Assembly: GCF_004357985.1 (NCBI RefSeq)
Contig: NZ_SMTF01000017.1
Coordinates: 22,798-86,797 of the forward strand
Length of the DNA: 64,000 bases
Direction of reading: 5' to 3'
Source: Luteimonas aestuarii
GTDB taxonomy: Bacteria; Pseudomonadota; Gammaproteobacteria; Xanthomonadales; Xanthomonadaceae
Part shown: positions 8,132 to 18,497 of the stretch, piece by piece
Numbering within the stretch: position 1 is the first letter of the stretch
Layout of the letters: every line of letters starts with the position of its first letter
Made by a program: the position numbers and the translations under genes
Notes under the pieces: generated by a model
What the model was told of the DNA's origin: nothing
The model's input: only the letters and a program-made list of their open reading frames with translations
Database searches by the model: none

Positions 8132-8814
8132 GCATGAGCCTCGCGATGTCCCCACATGCTCACAAGCCACGATGCATAAGATCCGGGGAGCCTCATTTTC
8201 TCGGATCTCACCACAACTTCAGTGCGTCCTTTTCCATATCGCAGTATCCCGACTCCTTCGGTTTCCGCTGCATCTTTTGCTGCAGCTGGGACTGTTCCTG
8301 ACAAGAGAATGTAGCTCTGTGATGCAAACCACTTATTTCGCTGCGCTTGAATGATCGCTCGCTTCCATCCACCAATTTTGGCTTCAATCGCAATAATATC
8401 TCTTGCAAGCAGAGACTTGGCGTTCAACGATGGAACTAGTAGGTCGCCGCGTACGCTCAAAAGTTGTTTTTCGGCAAGGGAGGCGACAGTCTTGGCGGCA
8501 GCTTTGGGGGACCAGCACAACAGATCGGTGATGTTCCGGATGCGGGCCTTCGATCTTGATGAGATGAAATGGAGTAGTTTCAATTCGTGCTCTGTAAGCG
8601 ATGCGGCGCCATGAATATCTGTCACTTTTAGTCGAAGCAACAGAACATCTGGCGCGCCACTTGGAAGCTCAGGCTCTTGGAAGGTAATCGCCCGCTCTGC
8701 CCAGCTGAATGGAAGTCCAGCGGCCATCGCTGCACTAATCATTTCTGACTCGGGGCCGGTCCGAGACTTCCGGAGTTTCGGACCAATCGCGGGCACGGCA
8801 AGGCCAGGACTCAT
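8128..8814 (-). CDS. Winged-helix plus PD-(D/E)XK-like protein, first gene of kinase module
   Basis: A 228-residue soluble protein. Residues about 75-125 look like a winged helix (TEHELKLLHFI, ITDLLCWSPKAAAKTVASL, then QLLSVRGDLLVP). Residues about 137-172 read ARDIIAIEAKIGGWKRAI then QAQRNKWF and SYILLSG, the spacing of a PD-(D/E)XK core with Asp139, Glu144, Lys146 and Gln157. It may bind or cut DNA, or be a degenerate sensor. Its ATG at 8814 shares a base with the stop of the upstream aceE fragment (TGATG), and its stop overlaps the kinase start. Composition is AT-richer than the aceE fragment it abuts. Domain calls are by eye. Confidence 0.6.
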   Translation of the reverse strand: MSPGLAVPAIGPKLRKSRTGPESEMISAAMAAGLPFSWAERAITFQEPELPSGAPDVLLLRLKVTDIHGAASLTEHELKLLHFISSRSKARIRNITDLLCWSPKAAAKTVASLAEKQLLSVRGDLLVPSLNAKSLLARDIIAIEAKIGGWKRAIIQAQRNKWFASQSYILLSGTVPAAAKDAAETEGVGILRYGKGRTEVVVRSEKMRLPGSYASWLVSMWGHREAHA

Positions 8815-9116
8815 CAAACCCCCAACAGGTCCGGCTTGTCCTGATCCCGCTTGTAAAGCTTGATCGCACGCGTAGTGTCCTTCGCGGTCATTTTGCCATC
8901 CTTCGCCATTGCGTCGATGTCAGCGTGGACGATGTAGTAGCGGTCCACTTCGAAGTGACGGTGCAGGCTGGCGCGCGTGTCGCTGGGGTCAAAGCCGTCG
9001 GTGCCCAGGCCGGTGTAGGTGCGGCGGATGAAGGCACGCGTCTGTTCGGTGGCGGCGATGAGGGCGCCGGCGGGGCGGAAATCAATTCGTTGTGTCACGT
9101 CGGTCTCGGGCGGCAT
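8814..9116 (-). pseudogene. Duplicated, diverged 3' fragment of aceE
   Basis: The 100-codon frame matches the C-terminal end of pyruvate dehydrogenase E1, an intact copy of which lies at 15364-18054. Shared stretches include RTYT-x-LGTDGF, RRHFEVDRYYI/HRHFEVDRYYI, DGKMTAKD and RAIKLYK-x-DQDKP, ending LLGV versus PIGV. The fragment begins at about RPAG and lacks about seven residues present in the intact protein after IAAT. The rest of the E1 gene (about 800 codons) is absent. The reading frame is still open and its stop overlaps the start of the winged-helix gene, so it may be translated and serve to couple that gene. Many substitutions suggest import from another strain rather than a recent local duplication. 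Confidence 0.85.
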
Positions 9117-9318
9117 GGATCCATCGTGAGGCTAGCACGCACCTCCAATTGCGCCAATTTCGTCTGGAGCGCAGCCGTGTCGGGTTCAATCGCGCTAGCC
9201 CTGAGGTATCGGAGCGCATGCCTTAGGCTGCCACGCGCAGCTCCATGGTTCTGCTTGGGCCGGTTCCGATTCCAGCTACGGCGAACTGCAGCCTGTCGAG
9301 TTAGGCGTGTATTCCAGT
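9117..9318. other. Junction between aceE fragment and transporter gene
   Basis: This 202-base stretch joins the aceE fragment to the transporter gene. A minus-strand frame reads SLRHALRYLRASAIEP and QTKLAQLEVRA, which looks protein-like, but it has no start, no ribosome site and no family I recognise. It may be a remnant of a deleted gene. Confidence 0.3.
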
Positions 9319-11241
9319 TTAAAGCGGCCAAACAAACAACAACATCGGAATCGACACCACCAGCACCAGCAGCTGCACCGGCACGCCGAGGCGCCAGTAG
9401 TCGCCGAAGCGGAAGCCGCCGGGGCCGAGGATCAGGGTGTTGTTCTGGTGGCCGATGGGGGTGAGGAAGGCGCAGGAGGCGCCGACGGCCACGGCCATCA
9501 GGTAGGGGTCGGCGCTGACGCCCAATGTGCTGGCAGCGCCGATGGCGATGGGGCACATGACGGCGGCGGTGGCGGCGTTGTTCATCAGGTCCGACAGGGT
9601 CATGGTGACCACGAGGATCAGCGCCAGGCCGATGACGGGGTGGCCCTGCGCCACGGTTTCGAACAGTACGCGGGCGATGAGGTCGGCGGTGCCGGTGGAT
9701 TCCATGGCGCCGGCCACGGGGATCAACGCGGCCAGCAGCACCACCACCGGCCAGTCGATGGCGGTGTACACCTCGCGCGGCGGCACGGTGCGCAGCACCA
9801 TCGACACCACCACGCCCAGCGCGAACGACACCGCCGCAGGCACGAGGCCCAACGCGGCGCCGGCGATCGCAAGCAGCATGATCAGGCCGGCGGTGATGGC
9901 CTTGCGCCGGTCGGGGATGCGCAGCGCGCGCTCGGCCAGCGGTACGCCACCGGACTCGGCGGCGAACTCGGTGATCGATGCCTGCGTGCCCTGCACCAGC
10001 AGCAGGTCGCCTTCCTGGAAGGGCTGCGAGCGCAACCGGCGACGCGAGCGGTGGCCGGCGCGCGAGATGGCGAGCACGTTGATGCTGTAGCGCGTGCGCA
10101 GGCCCAGGTCCGTCGCGGAGCGGCCCGCCAGGCGGGAGCCCGGCAGCACGGCGATTTCCTGCAGCACGATGTCGGCATGCGGCGTGCGCGCGGGGTCGCG
10201 CTTGTCGTCTTCCGTGTCGTCGTCTTCGTCGTGCGTGTTTTCCGGCGAGACTGACGGTGCTTCGCGCGATTCGGTCGTCGGCCGCGCATCGTCCGCGTCG
10301 TCGACATCCGGTTGTCCTTCTTCGCCATCGTCGGCGGGAATGTCTTCCTCCAGCTTTGCGCCCAGGCTGGACAGCACTTCGGGCAGCGCGTCGGCGTCGG
10401 CTTCCACCACCAGGATGTCGCCAGCGCGGATCACCCGCGTGGGGTGCGGGGCGTGCACGCGGAACTCGGCCTGCACCATGCCGATGACCTGCGCGTCGTG
10501 TTTTTCGAGCACTTCCTCGATCTCGCGCACGGACTTGCCCACGGCGCGCGCGCCTTCGGGGATGCGCAGCTCGGTGAGGTAGGCGCCGGGATCGAAGCCC
10601 TCCACTGCCGCCTCGCGCCGCACCGGCACCAGCTTCCAGCCGCCGAGCACGATCAGCAACACACCGGCGACCGCGACTGCCGCGCCGACCGGCGTGTAGT
10701 CGAACATCGCGAACGACGACGCGGCCTCGCCCGCCTCGCTCGCCTGCGCACGGAAGCTGGACACGATGAGGTTGGGCGGCGTGCCGATCAGCGTGGTCAT
10801 GCCGCCGAGGATCGAACCGAACGCCAGCGGCATCAGCACCTGTCCGGGCGCGAGGTCCTGCTTGTGCGCCATCTGCACCGCCACCGGCATCAGCAGGGCC
10901 AGCGCGCCGACGTTGTTCATGAAGGCCGACAGCACCGCCGCCAACCCGGTCAGCGCGGCGATCGACAGCATCGGCCCGGCCGAATTGGGCAGGGCCTTGC
11001 GGGTCAGCGCGTCCACCGCGCCCGAGGTCTGCAGCCCGCGGCTGAGCACCAGCACGCAGGCGACGGTGATCACCGCCGGATGGCCGAAGCCGGCGAACGC
11101 GGCATCGGGACTCACCAGCCCCACGCCCACGCAGGCCAGCAGCGCCGCGCCGGCGACCATGTCGTGCCGCCAGCGACCCCACAGGAACAGCGCGACCGTG
11201 CAGGCGAGGATGAGGAGGATCAGGAGCTGGTCGGTGTGCAT
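9319..11241 (-). CDS. SLC13/DASS-family anion permease with two RCK-C domains
   Basis: A 640-residue inner-membrane transporter of the divalent anion:Na+ symporter group (sulfate, dicarboxylate or citrate). There are two halves of hydrophobic segments, each with the family's signature: FMNNVGALALLMP and IGTPPNLI in the first, and LMNNAATAAVMCPIA and LTPIGHQNNTL in the second. Between them lie two TrkA-C/RCK-C regulatory domains (about 220-290 and 365-430). These are joined by a strongly acidic low-complexity linker (about 298-350, with runs such as DDGEE and DEDDDTEDD) that I have not noted in typical members. The ATG at 11241 gives the expected membrane start MHTDQLLILLILA. Substrate not decidable. 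Confidence 0.85.
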   Translation of the reverse strand: MHTDQLLILLILACTVALFLWGRWRHDMVAGAALLACVGVGLVSPDAAFAGFGHPAVITVACVLVLSRGLQTSGAVDALTRKALPNSAGPMLSIAALTGLAAVLSAFMNNVGALALLMPVAVQMAHKQDLAPGQVLMPLAFGSILGGMTTLIGTPPNLIVSSFRAQASEAGEAASSFAMFDYTPVGAAVAVAGVLLIVLGGWKLVPVRREAAVEGFDPGAYLTELRIPEGARAVGKSVREIEEVLEKHDAQVIGMVQAEFRVHAPHPTRVIRAGDILVVEADADALPEVLSSLGAKLEEDIPADDGEEGQPDVDDADDARPTTESREAPSVSPENTHDEDDDTEDDKRDPARTPHADIVLQEIAVLPGSRLAGRSATDLGLRTRYSINVLAISRAGHRSRRRLRSQPFQEGDLLLVQGTQASITEFAAESGGVPLAERALRIPDRRKAITAGLIMLLAIAGAALGLVPAAVSFALGVVVSMVLRTVPPREVYTAIDWPVVVLLAALIPVAGAMESTGTADLIARVLFETVAQGHPVIGLALILVVTMTLSDLMNNAATAAVMCPIAIGAASTLGVSADPYLMAVAVGASCAFLTPIGHQNNTLILGPGGFRFGDYWRLGVPVQLLVLVVSIPMLLFVWPL

Positions 11242-11558
11242 GCCGGGCCGGGAACGAAGGCAACCTGCAGCCTACGGGTCCGGCGCGAAGATGTCGTCAT
11301 GGACGCCGGAGCATGCATCGACATCGGCAGCATCGGCCCGGGCATGGCAGGTGGTCAGGTGAAGCAGCGTGTCGCGGCACACGGATCGGTTCCACGTAAC
11401 CCGATGCCTCCACGATGCCTTCGGGCTCGTCGGATGCCACGACGCCCATCGTAAGCAGCAGCGGCGGACCGGCGCCTACTCTCCACCGCATGCCCACGCG
11501 GACAGGTGGCGCCGATGGCGCGGTTACCATGGCTTTCCCCCCTGCCCACCGGATTCGA
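11242..11558. other. Divergent intergenic region
   Basis: This region separates the divergent transporter and glutaminase genes and must hold both promoters. A 77-codon minus-strand frame at 11297-11530 has no ribosome site, no family resemblance and a Cys/Arg-rich tail typical of chance frames. No clear operator or terminator seen. Confidence 0.3.
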
Positions 11559-12941
11559 ATGAAGTCACCGATCCCCGACTACCTGGCCGACGTACTGGAC
11601 GCCGTGCGCGGCATCGAAGACGGTGCGCCCGCGGACTACATCGACGTGCTGGCCCGTGCCGACGTATCGCGGCTTGCCGTGGCGCTGGCCACCGTGGATG
11701 GCGAGGTCTACGCCGTCGGCGACCACGACGTGGAGTTCTCGATCCAGTCGATCTCCAAGCCCTTCGCCTACGCGCTTGCGATCGAGGACAACGGCCTGGA
11801 CCGCGTGCTCGAACGCGTCGGCGTGGAGCCGTCCGGCAACGCCTTCAATGAACTTTCGCTGGAAGCCGGCAGCCATCGGCCGATGAATCCGATGATCAAC
11901 GCCGGCGCGATCGCCACGCACGCGCTGGTCGCCACGCCCGGCGCCAGCCGCGAGGCCCGCATCACACGCTTCGTCGACGTGATGTCGCGCCTGGCGGGCC
12001 GCCCGCTGTCGGTGGACGAGGCCGTCTTTGATGCGGAACTGCGCGACGGCAACCGCAACATGGGGCTGGGCTACATGCTCAAGGCCGGCGGCATGCTCGA
12101 CTGCGACCCCGGCGAGGCGGTGTCCGGCTACATCCGCCAGTGCTCGGTCAACGTCAACGTGCGCGACCTCGCGCTGATGGCGGCCACCCTGGCCAACGCC
12201 GGCCAGCAACCGCAGACCGGCGAGCCCATCTTCCCGGCCAGCAGCGTGCGCCAGGTGCTGTCGGTGATGACTTCCTGCGGCATGTACGACGCCGCCGGCG
12301 ACTGGATCACCACCGTGGGCATCCCCGCCAAGAGCGGCGTGGCCGGCGGCATCATCGGCGCGCTGCCCGGCCAACTGGGGCTGGCGGTGTTCTCGCCGCG
12401 ACTGGATGGCCATGGCAACAGCGTGCGCGGCGTCGCGGTCTGCGAACGGCTCTCGCGCGACATGGGCCTGCACATGATGGACGTGAGCCAGATCGGCCGC
12501 AGCCTGGTGCATGTGCTCGAAGCCACCCTCGGCGGCGGCGCACGCCAGGACGGCGAAGACGTGGTACCGATCTACGAGCTGCGCGGCGCGGTGCGCTTCG
12601 GCGGCGCCGAACTGCTGACCCGCCACCTCGCACGCGATTTCGGCACCAGTGAAGGACAGGACGATGGCATCGGCACCTACGCCGGGGCGCGCGCCGTGAT
12701 CCTGTCGCTGCGCCACACCCACTCGCTGAGCGACGTGGCGCAACGCGTCCTGCGCGAGAACATCCGCCGGCTGCACGACGACGGCCGCGACGTGGTCGTG
12801 ATCGACCCGTCCGGCGTGCTCGACCTCGCACCGATCGAAGCCGACAAGCGACCGGTCGCGGTGGACGACGACGAAGCCGCACGCCACCACGTCGGCGGCA
12901 CGCATTGCCGGCTGGTGTCGAGCCGCGAGCCGGCGGACTGA
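11559..12941 (+). CDS. glsA: Glutaminase with C-terminal STAS-like extension
   Basis: Hydrolyses L-glutamine to L-glutamate and ammonia in the cytoplasm. Residues 1-305 are the beta-lactamase-fold glutaminase domain: IPDYLADVL start, the catalytic SISK (Ser64, Lys67), NPMINAGAI, GYMLKAGGML and KSGVAGGI. Residues about 310-430 (FGGAELLTRHL, AVILSLRHTHSLSDVA, DVVVIDPSGVLD) look like a degenerate STAS regulatory domain, found in a subset of glutaminases; usual stand-alone enzymes are about 310 residues against 460 here. The ATG at 11559 is chosen because the family begins at this point; earlier in-frame ATGs add an unrelated Pro/Thr-rich leader. It is monocistronic by spacing. Confidence 0.9.
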   Translation: MKSPIPDYLADVLDAVRGIEDGAPADYIDVLARADVSRLAVALATVDGEVYAVGDHDVEFSIQSISKPFAYALAIEDNGLDRVLERVGVEPSGNAFNELSLEAGSHRPMNPMINAGAIATHALVATPGASREARITRFVDVMSRLAGRPLSVDEAVFDAELRDGNRNMGLGYMLKAGGMLDCDPGEAVSGYIRQCSVNVNVRDLALMAATLANAGQQPQTGEPIFPASSVRQVLSVMTSCGMYDAAGDWITTVGIPAKSGVAGGIIGALPGQLGLAVFSPRLDGHGNSVRGVAVCERLSRDMGLHMMDVSQIGRSLVHVLEATLGGGARQDGEDVVPIYELRGAVRFGGAELLTRHLARDFGTSEGQDDGIGTYAGARAVILSLRHTHSLSDVAQRVLRENIRRLHDDGRDVVVIDPSGVLDLAPIEADKRPVAVDDDEAARHHVGGTHCRLVSSREPAD

Positions 12942-13300
12942 AGGCTCGAGCTGCGAGTCCCGGGTTCGGTCGTCATGATCCAGCCCGTGGAACCTGGCCA
13001 CTCTCGGGCACCTTTGATCATCGGATGCCGTGCGACGCGTGGGGGCAAGGCCGACCGCGTCCGCCACGAAACATCGCTACGGGCAGGCACCTTCGGTGCC
13101 GCATGCGCAGCACCACGTACTCGACCACCCGGCGGCAGGGGACAACTGCACGGCGCTCGTCGTCAATACACCGGGTTCCGCTCTTCGCATCGCCGACCTG
13201 CGGAAGTCAACCTGGTCCCTTCTTCCAGTCGTTTCCACTTGACCCGGCCATTGCCGCACCGTCTACTCCGGCGTTCGAGGCGCCGCGCCGGGGGGGACGC
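12942..13300. other. Intergenic region with one short hairpin
   Basis: 359 bases without a convincing gene. A perfect inverted repeat GGCACCTTCGGTGCC occurs around 13086-13100 but has no T run, so it is not a clear terminator. The remainder presumably holds the promoter of the TPR protein gene. Confidence 0.3.
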
Positions 13301-14821
13301 ATGAGGGGACAACCAGTGGTCGGATTTCGCATCACCGCGGCAATGATCGTGCTCCTGGCCGGAGCCGTGGGCAGCCTCGCGCGGGCCCATGCCCCGGAAG
13401 AGACGTTCTATCGGCAGCAAGTCCTGGAGGCGTGGACCGCGGCGCAGGCGGAATCCTACGCACGCGCGGATTCCCGGTTCGAGGACGTGATCGCGGACGC
13501 GCGTTTCGATCAGTTGCCGGAGGACGAGCGCCGCCGCCTCCTGTCGGCCGCTGCATGGAGCGCGGCCCGGAATGCGCGCCTGCCCGTCGCGGCCGCCCGG
13601 TATGCACGCGTTGTCGAACTGGATAGCGACGATCCCGACGACTGGTATCGCATGAGCCTGGTCGCCCTGGACCAGCAGGACCGCGACACGGCCGCACGCG
13701 CCATGACCGTACTGATTGGCCGCTGGCCCGAGCTGCTGCCCAACCTGCGCCCGGACCTCCTGTACCCGCTCGCGCAGCTAGGCGACACCAGCACGGCCGA
13801 ACGCGTGGCCTTCCAGCAGGCGCTGTTCGATGCCAACTGGAATGGTGGCAGCGCGGGCACGCCGAGCGGTGTCTGGTTCCAGCTGGCACGCAACCGCCTG
13901 ACCCTAGGGGACGTGGATCGGGCGCGGATCGTCGCGCGCCGTATCACCGATCCGGAAACGCTGATCCAGATGCGCGCCGACCGACGCTTCGACGCGTTGC
14001 TCGACCCGTCCAGCTGGCGTGCCAACGTGACCCAGGCCAACGCCCGCGAGATCGAGCGGATGCGACTGCTGGTGGCGGTCTATCCGGACCAGCTGGAGCC
14101 GATCGTCTCGCTCGGCCACCAGCTCCTGCTCGGCGGACGGCACGCGGAGGTCATCGACCTGAGCGACGCGACCCTCGCGCGCATGGCCTCCGCACCACTG
14201 GATGCCCCACTGTTCACCGACCCGGATCGTCAGGTCTGGCTGATGAACCACAAGTCCCTGGCCCTGCGCAGGACGGGCCGTATCGACGAAGCCGTCGCCG
14301 AGCTGCATCGCGCCAGCCGCCTGGGCGAGGATGGCCTTCCGAATGTCAGCCAGGCACTCAACCTGGGCAACCTCGAGTGCGACCGCGGCCGCCCCGACGC
14401 GGCACTCGCCGCGGCCGAGAGCGCCGGCGAGGAGAACATCAGCGCCTACGGCCGGGCTGTCCGGGCGTCCATCCGCCATTGCGCCGCGCTCCAGCTCGGC
14501 GACCGAGCCGGGGCCATCGCAGCGCTGGACGAACTGTCCGGGCTCGTCGACGACGCGCCGATCAGGTACCTGGAAGCGCTGGTCTGGGACGGGCAGCCGG
14601 ATCGTGCGACAGCCCTGATGCACGACCTGCTGCTGTCCGAAAGGCAACGAACGCAGGTACTGGAATGGGCGCAGGACTGCCGGCTCCCGGAACCGCTACC
14701 CATCCAGGTCCGCGAACGCGCATACAAGCAGGCCTTCCTGGCCCGCCCCGACGTGCTGGCTGCCATCAATGCGGTCGGGCGGATCGAAAGCTACGATCTT
14801 TATTGCCACGTCAACGGGTGA
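13301..14821 (+). CDS. Secreted TPR-repeat protein of unknown function
   Basis: A 506-residue predicted exported protein. A hydrophobic stretch at about 10-28 (ITAAMIVLLAGAVGSLA) followed by RAHA|PEE is a signal peptide. Most of the rest is helical repeats of TPR type, for example AAARYARVVELDSDDPDDWY (about 95-115), HKSLALRRTGRIDEAVAELH and LNLGNLECDRGRPDAALAA. No catalytic domain or membrane anchor is visible. Start at ATG 13301 is supported by a run of G 4 bases upstream. The protein is probably a periplasmic scaffold or a partner of an envelope complex. It stands alone between glsA and the hicA remnant. Confidence 0.7.
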   Translation: MRGQPVVGFRITAAMIVLLAGAVGSLARAHAPEETFYRQQVLEAWTAAQAESYARADSRFEDVIADARFDQLPEDERRRLLSAAAWSAARNARLPVAAARYARVVELDSDDPDDWYRMSLVALDQQDRDTAARAMTVLIGRWPELLPNLRPDLLYPLAQLGDTSTAERVAFQQALFDANWNGGSAGTPSGVWFQLARNRLTLGDVDRARIVARRITDPETLIQMRADRRFDALLDPSSWRANVTQANAREIERMRLLVAVYPDQLEPIVSLGHQLLLGGRHAEVIDLSDATLARMASAPLDAPLFTDPDRQVWLMNHKSLALRRTGRIDEAVAELHRASRLGEDGLPNVSQALNLGNLECDRGRPDAALAAAESAGEENISAYGRAVRASIRHCAALQLGDRAGAIAALDELSGLVDDAPIRYLEALVWDGQPDRATALMHDLLLSERQRTQVLEWAQDCRLPEPLPIQVRERAYKQAFLARPDVLAAINAVGRIESYDLYCHVNG

Positions 14822-14987
14822 GGTGCTGTCTTTCAGCGTACCTCGCCAGCGTTGGTCGGCGCCTCCCGGCCCGATACCCTGGCACCAGTAGCCGCCACGG
14901 GTGACGACAAGTGGCGACAGGCGAAGACTGCTCTCGCGTGGAGGTGGCAGCAGAGGGCGATACGGCCGGAAAATGAACCTGACCTTT
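14822..14987. other. Intergenic region; holds a dispersed GGTCAGGTTCA motif
   Basis: No gene seen. On the minus strand the stretch around 14968-14986 reads AAGGTCAGGTTCATTTTCC, a motif shared with two sites near the accessory island (about 3478 and 6030), and lies exactly where hicB loses homology. Confidence 0.4.
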
Positions 14988-15065
14988 TTACCCCCAGCCC
15001 GGCAGGTCCGGCACGTAAGCTGCATAGTTGGACTGCGCCGTTTCAATGACCACCGCGTAGCGCAG
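14988..15065 (-). pseudogene. hicB antitoxin remnant
   Basis: The frame LRYAVVIETAQSNYAAYVPD then LPG matches the first 25 residues of HicB antitoxins. It then breaks into unrelated sequence and stops. The position where HicB normally has its ATG is CTG here (15065-15063), although AGGAGA is still 7 bases upstream. Both the start codon and about three quarters of the protein are lost, including the DNA-binding part. It lies 4 bases downstream of hicA, the normal hicAB arrangement. Confidence 0.75.
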
Positions 15066-15069
15066 GCGG

Positions 15070-15273
15070 TTATCTCCTGAGGCCGGTTTGCTTGAAGACG
15101 CAGTTGAGCGTACCGGGCGGCACATCATCACCCGGCTTGCCCGGGACAGTCGCCGGGCCGGGTTTGACTGGATGCCTGGACTGGCGGTGGCTGCCACCTT
15201 GGGCGACTTCGCTCCAGCCGTCGCGTTTGCGCAGGTCGCGGATGTCGCGGATGTCGCGGATCTTCGGTGGCAT
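15070..15273 (-). CDS. hicA: HicA-type mRNA interferase toxin
   Basis: A 67-residue HicA-like toxin, a small double-stranded-RNA-binding-fold mRNase. The C-terminal two thirds are typical: DGWSEVAQGGSHRQSRHP with the catalytic His in GGSH, then KPG-x-ATVP and PPGTLNCVFKQTGL. ATG at 15273 has AAGGA 7 bases upstream. The N-terminus is odd: IRDIRDIRDL, produced by a 9-base unit (gcggatgtc) repeated in tandem at about 15236-15262, replacing the usual single S-x-E-LI-x-L segment. With hicB ruined, a fully active toxin would be hard to tolerate, so the expansion may have inactivated it, or it is silent. Confidence 0.75.
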   Translation of the reverse strand: MPPKIRDIRDIRDLRKRDGWSEVAQGGSHRQSRHPVKPGPATVPGKPGDDVPPGTLNCVFKQTGLRR

Positions 15274-15363
15274 ATCGCATCCTTGCGATTCGGGGCTTCC
15301 TGGGGATTCAGGAGCGCCCCCCCCGGCCCTCCCCCGCAAGCGGAGGAGGGGGTAGAGCGTTCT
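15274..15363. repeat. GC-rich hairpin repeat between aceE and hicA
   Basis: The stretch at about 15328-15352 is CCCTCCCCCGC followed by an imperfect complement GCGGAGGAGGG. It belongs to the same family as the copies near 52243, 57554, 57664 and 60472. It sits directly after the aceE stop codon and may act as an mRNA 3' stabiliser or terminator. Confidence 0.6.
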
Positions 15364-18054
<2,691 letters not shown>

Positions 18055-18497
18055 CGATTCACTCCGCCGCAGCCCGCCGGCCGCGCTGTTGTCATGGGAT
18101 TTAGAGCACCGATTCTAACAGGGGCCGGCTGCGCGGATCGTTGCGGTTTCAGCTGCAAGTGGTTGTCCCTGCGGACAAAACATCCCGCGGAAAGGATTGG
18201 CTGGAAGCGCCGTCGGAGGCGTGGCAGGCCGCACCGGTGGTCCTGCACGGAGAACACGCGGGCCATCTCGCGCGCGTCCTTCGCGCCGCGTGCACAGGGC
18301 CGCCCCATCATGGCGCCCGCATGCCTCGCCCCGCAGCGACCGATTGCCAGCCCGCCCTTCGCTCGGCGATCATCGCCTGCCTGGGGAATGGGGAATCGCG
18401 TGCAGCCAACGGAGTTCCGGGTCTCCCGGGACGTCCTGGCGCGGGGTGGCGCCTCGTGCCTTGGCACCCTTCCCCGCCCGCCACCAGATCCTGAACC
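18055..18497. other. Divergent promoter region of aceE and the histidine kinase
   Basis: 443 bases with no supported gene; the frames crossing it are antisense extensions. It must carry the aceE promoter (minus) and the kinase operon promoter (plus). I see no clear -35/-10 pair, operator or terminator that can be named with confidence. Confidence 0.3.

Noticed and set aside
11297..11530. Minus-strand 77-codon frame between transporter and glutaminase
   Set aside because: No ribosome site, no family likeness, Cys/Arg-rich tail, and it lies in a divergent promoter region.
13086..13100. GGCACC/GGTGCC hairpin as a terminator of glsA
   Set aside because: Stem only 6 bp, no T run, and about 145 bases from the stop; not enough to call.
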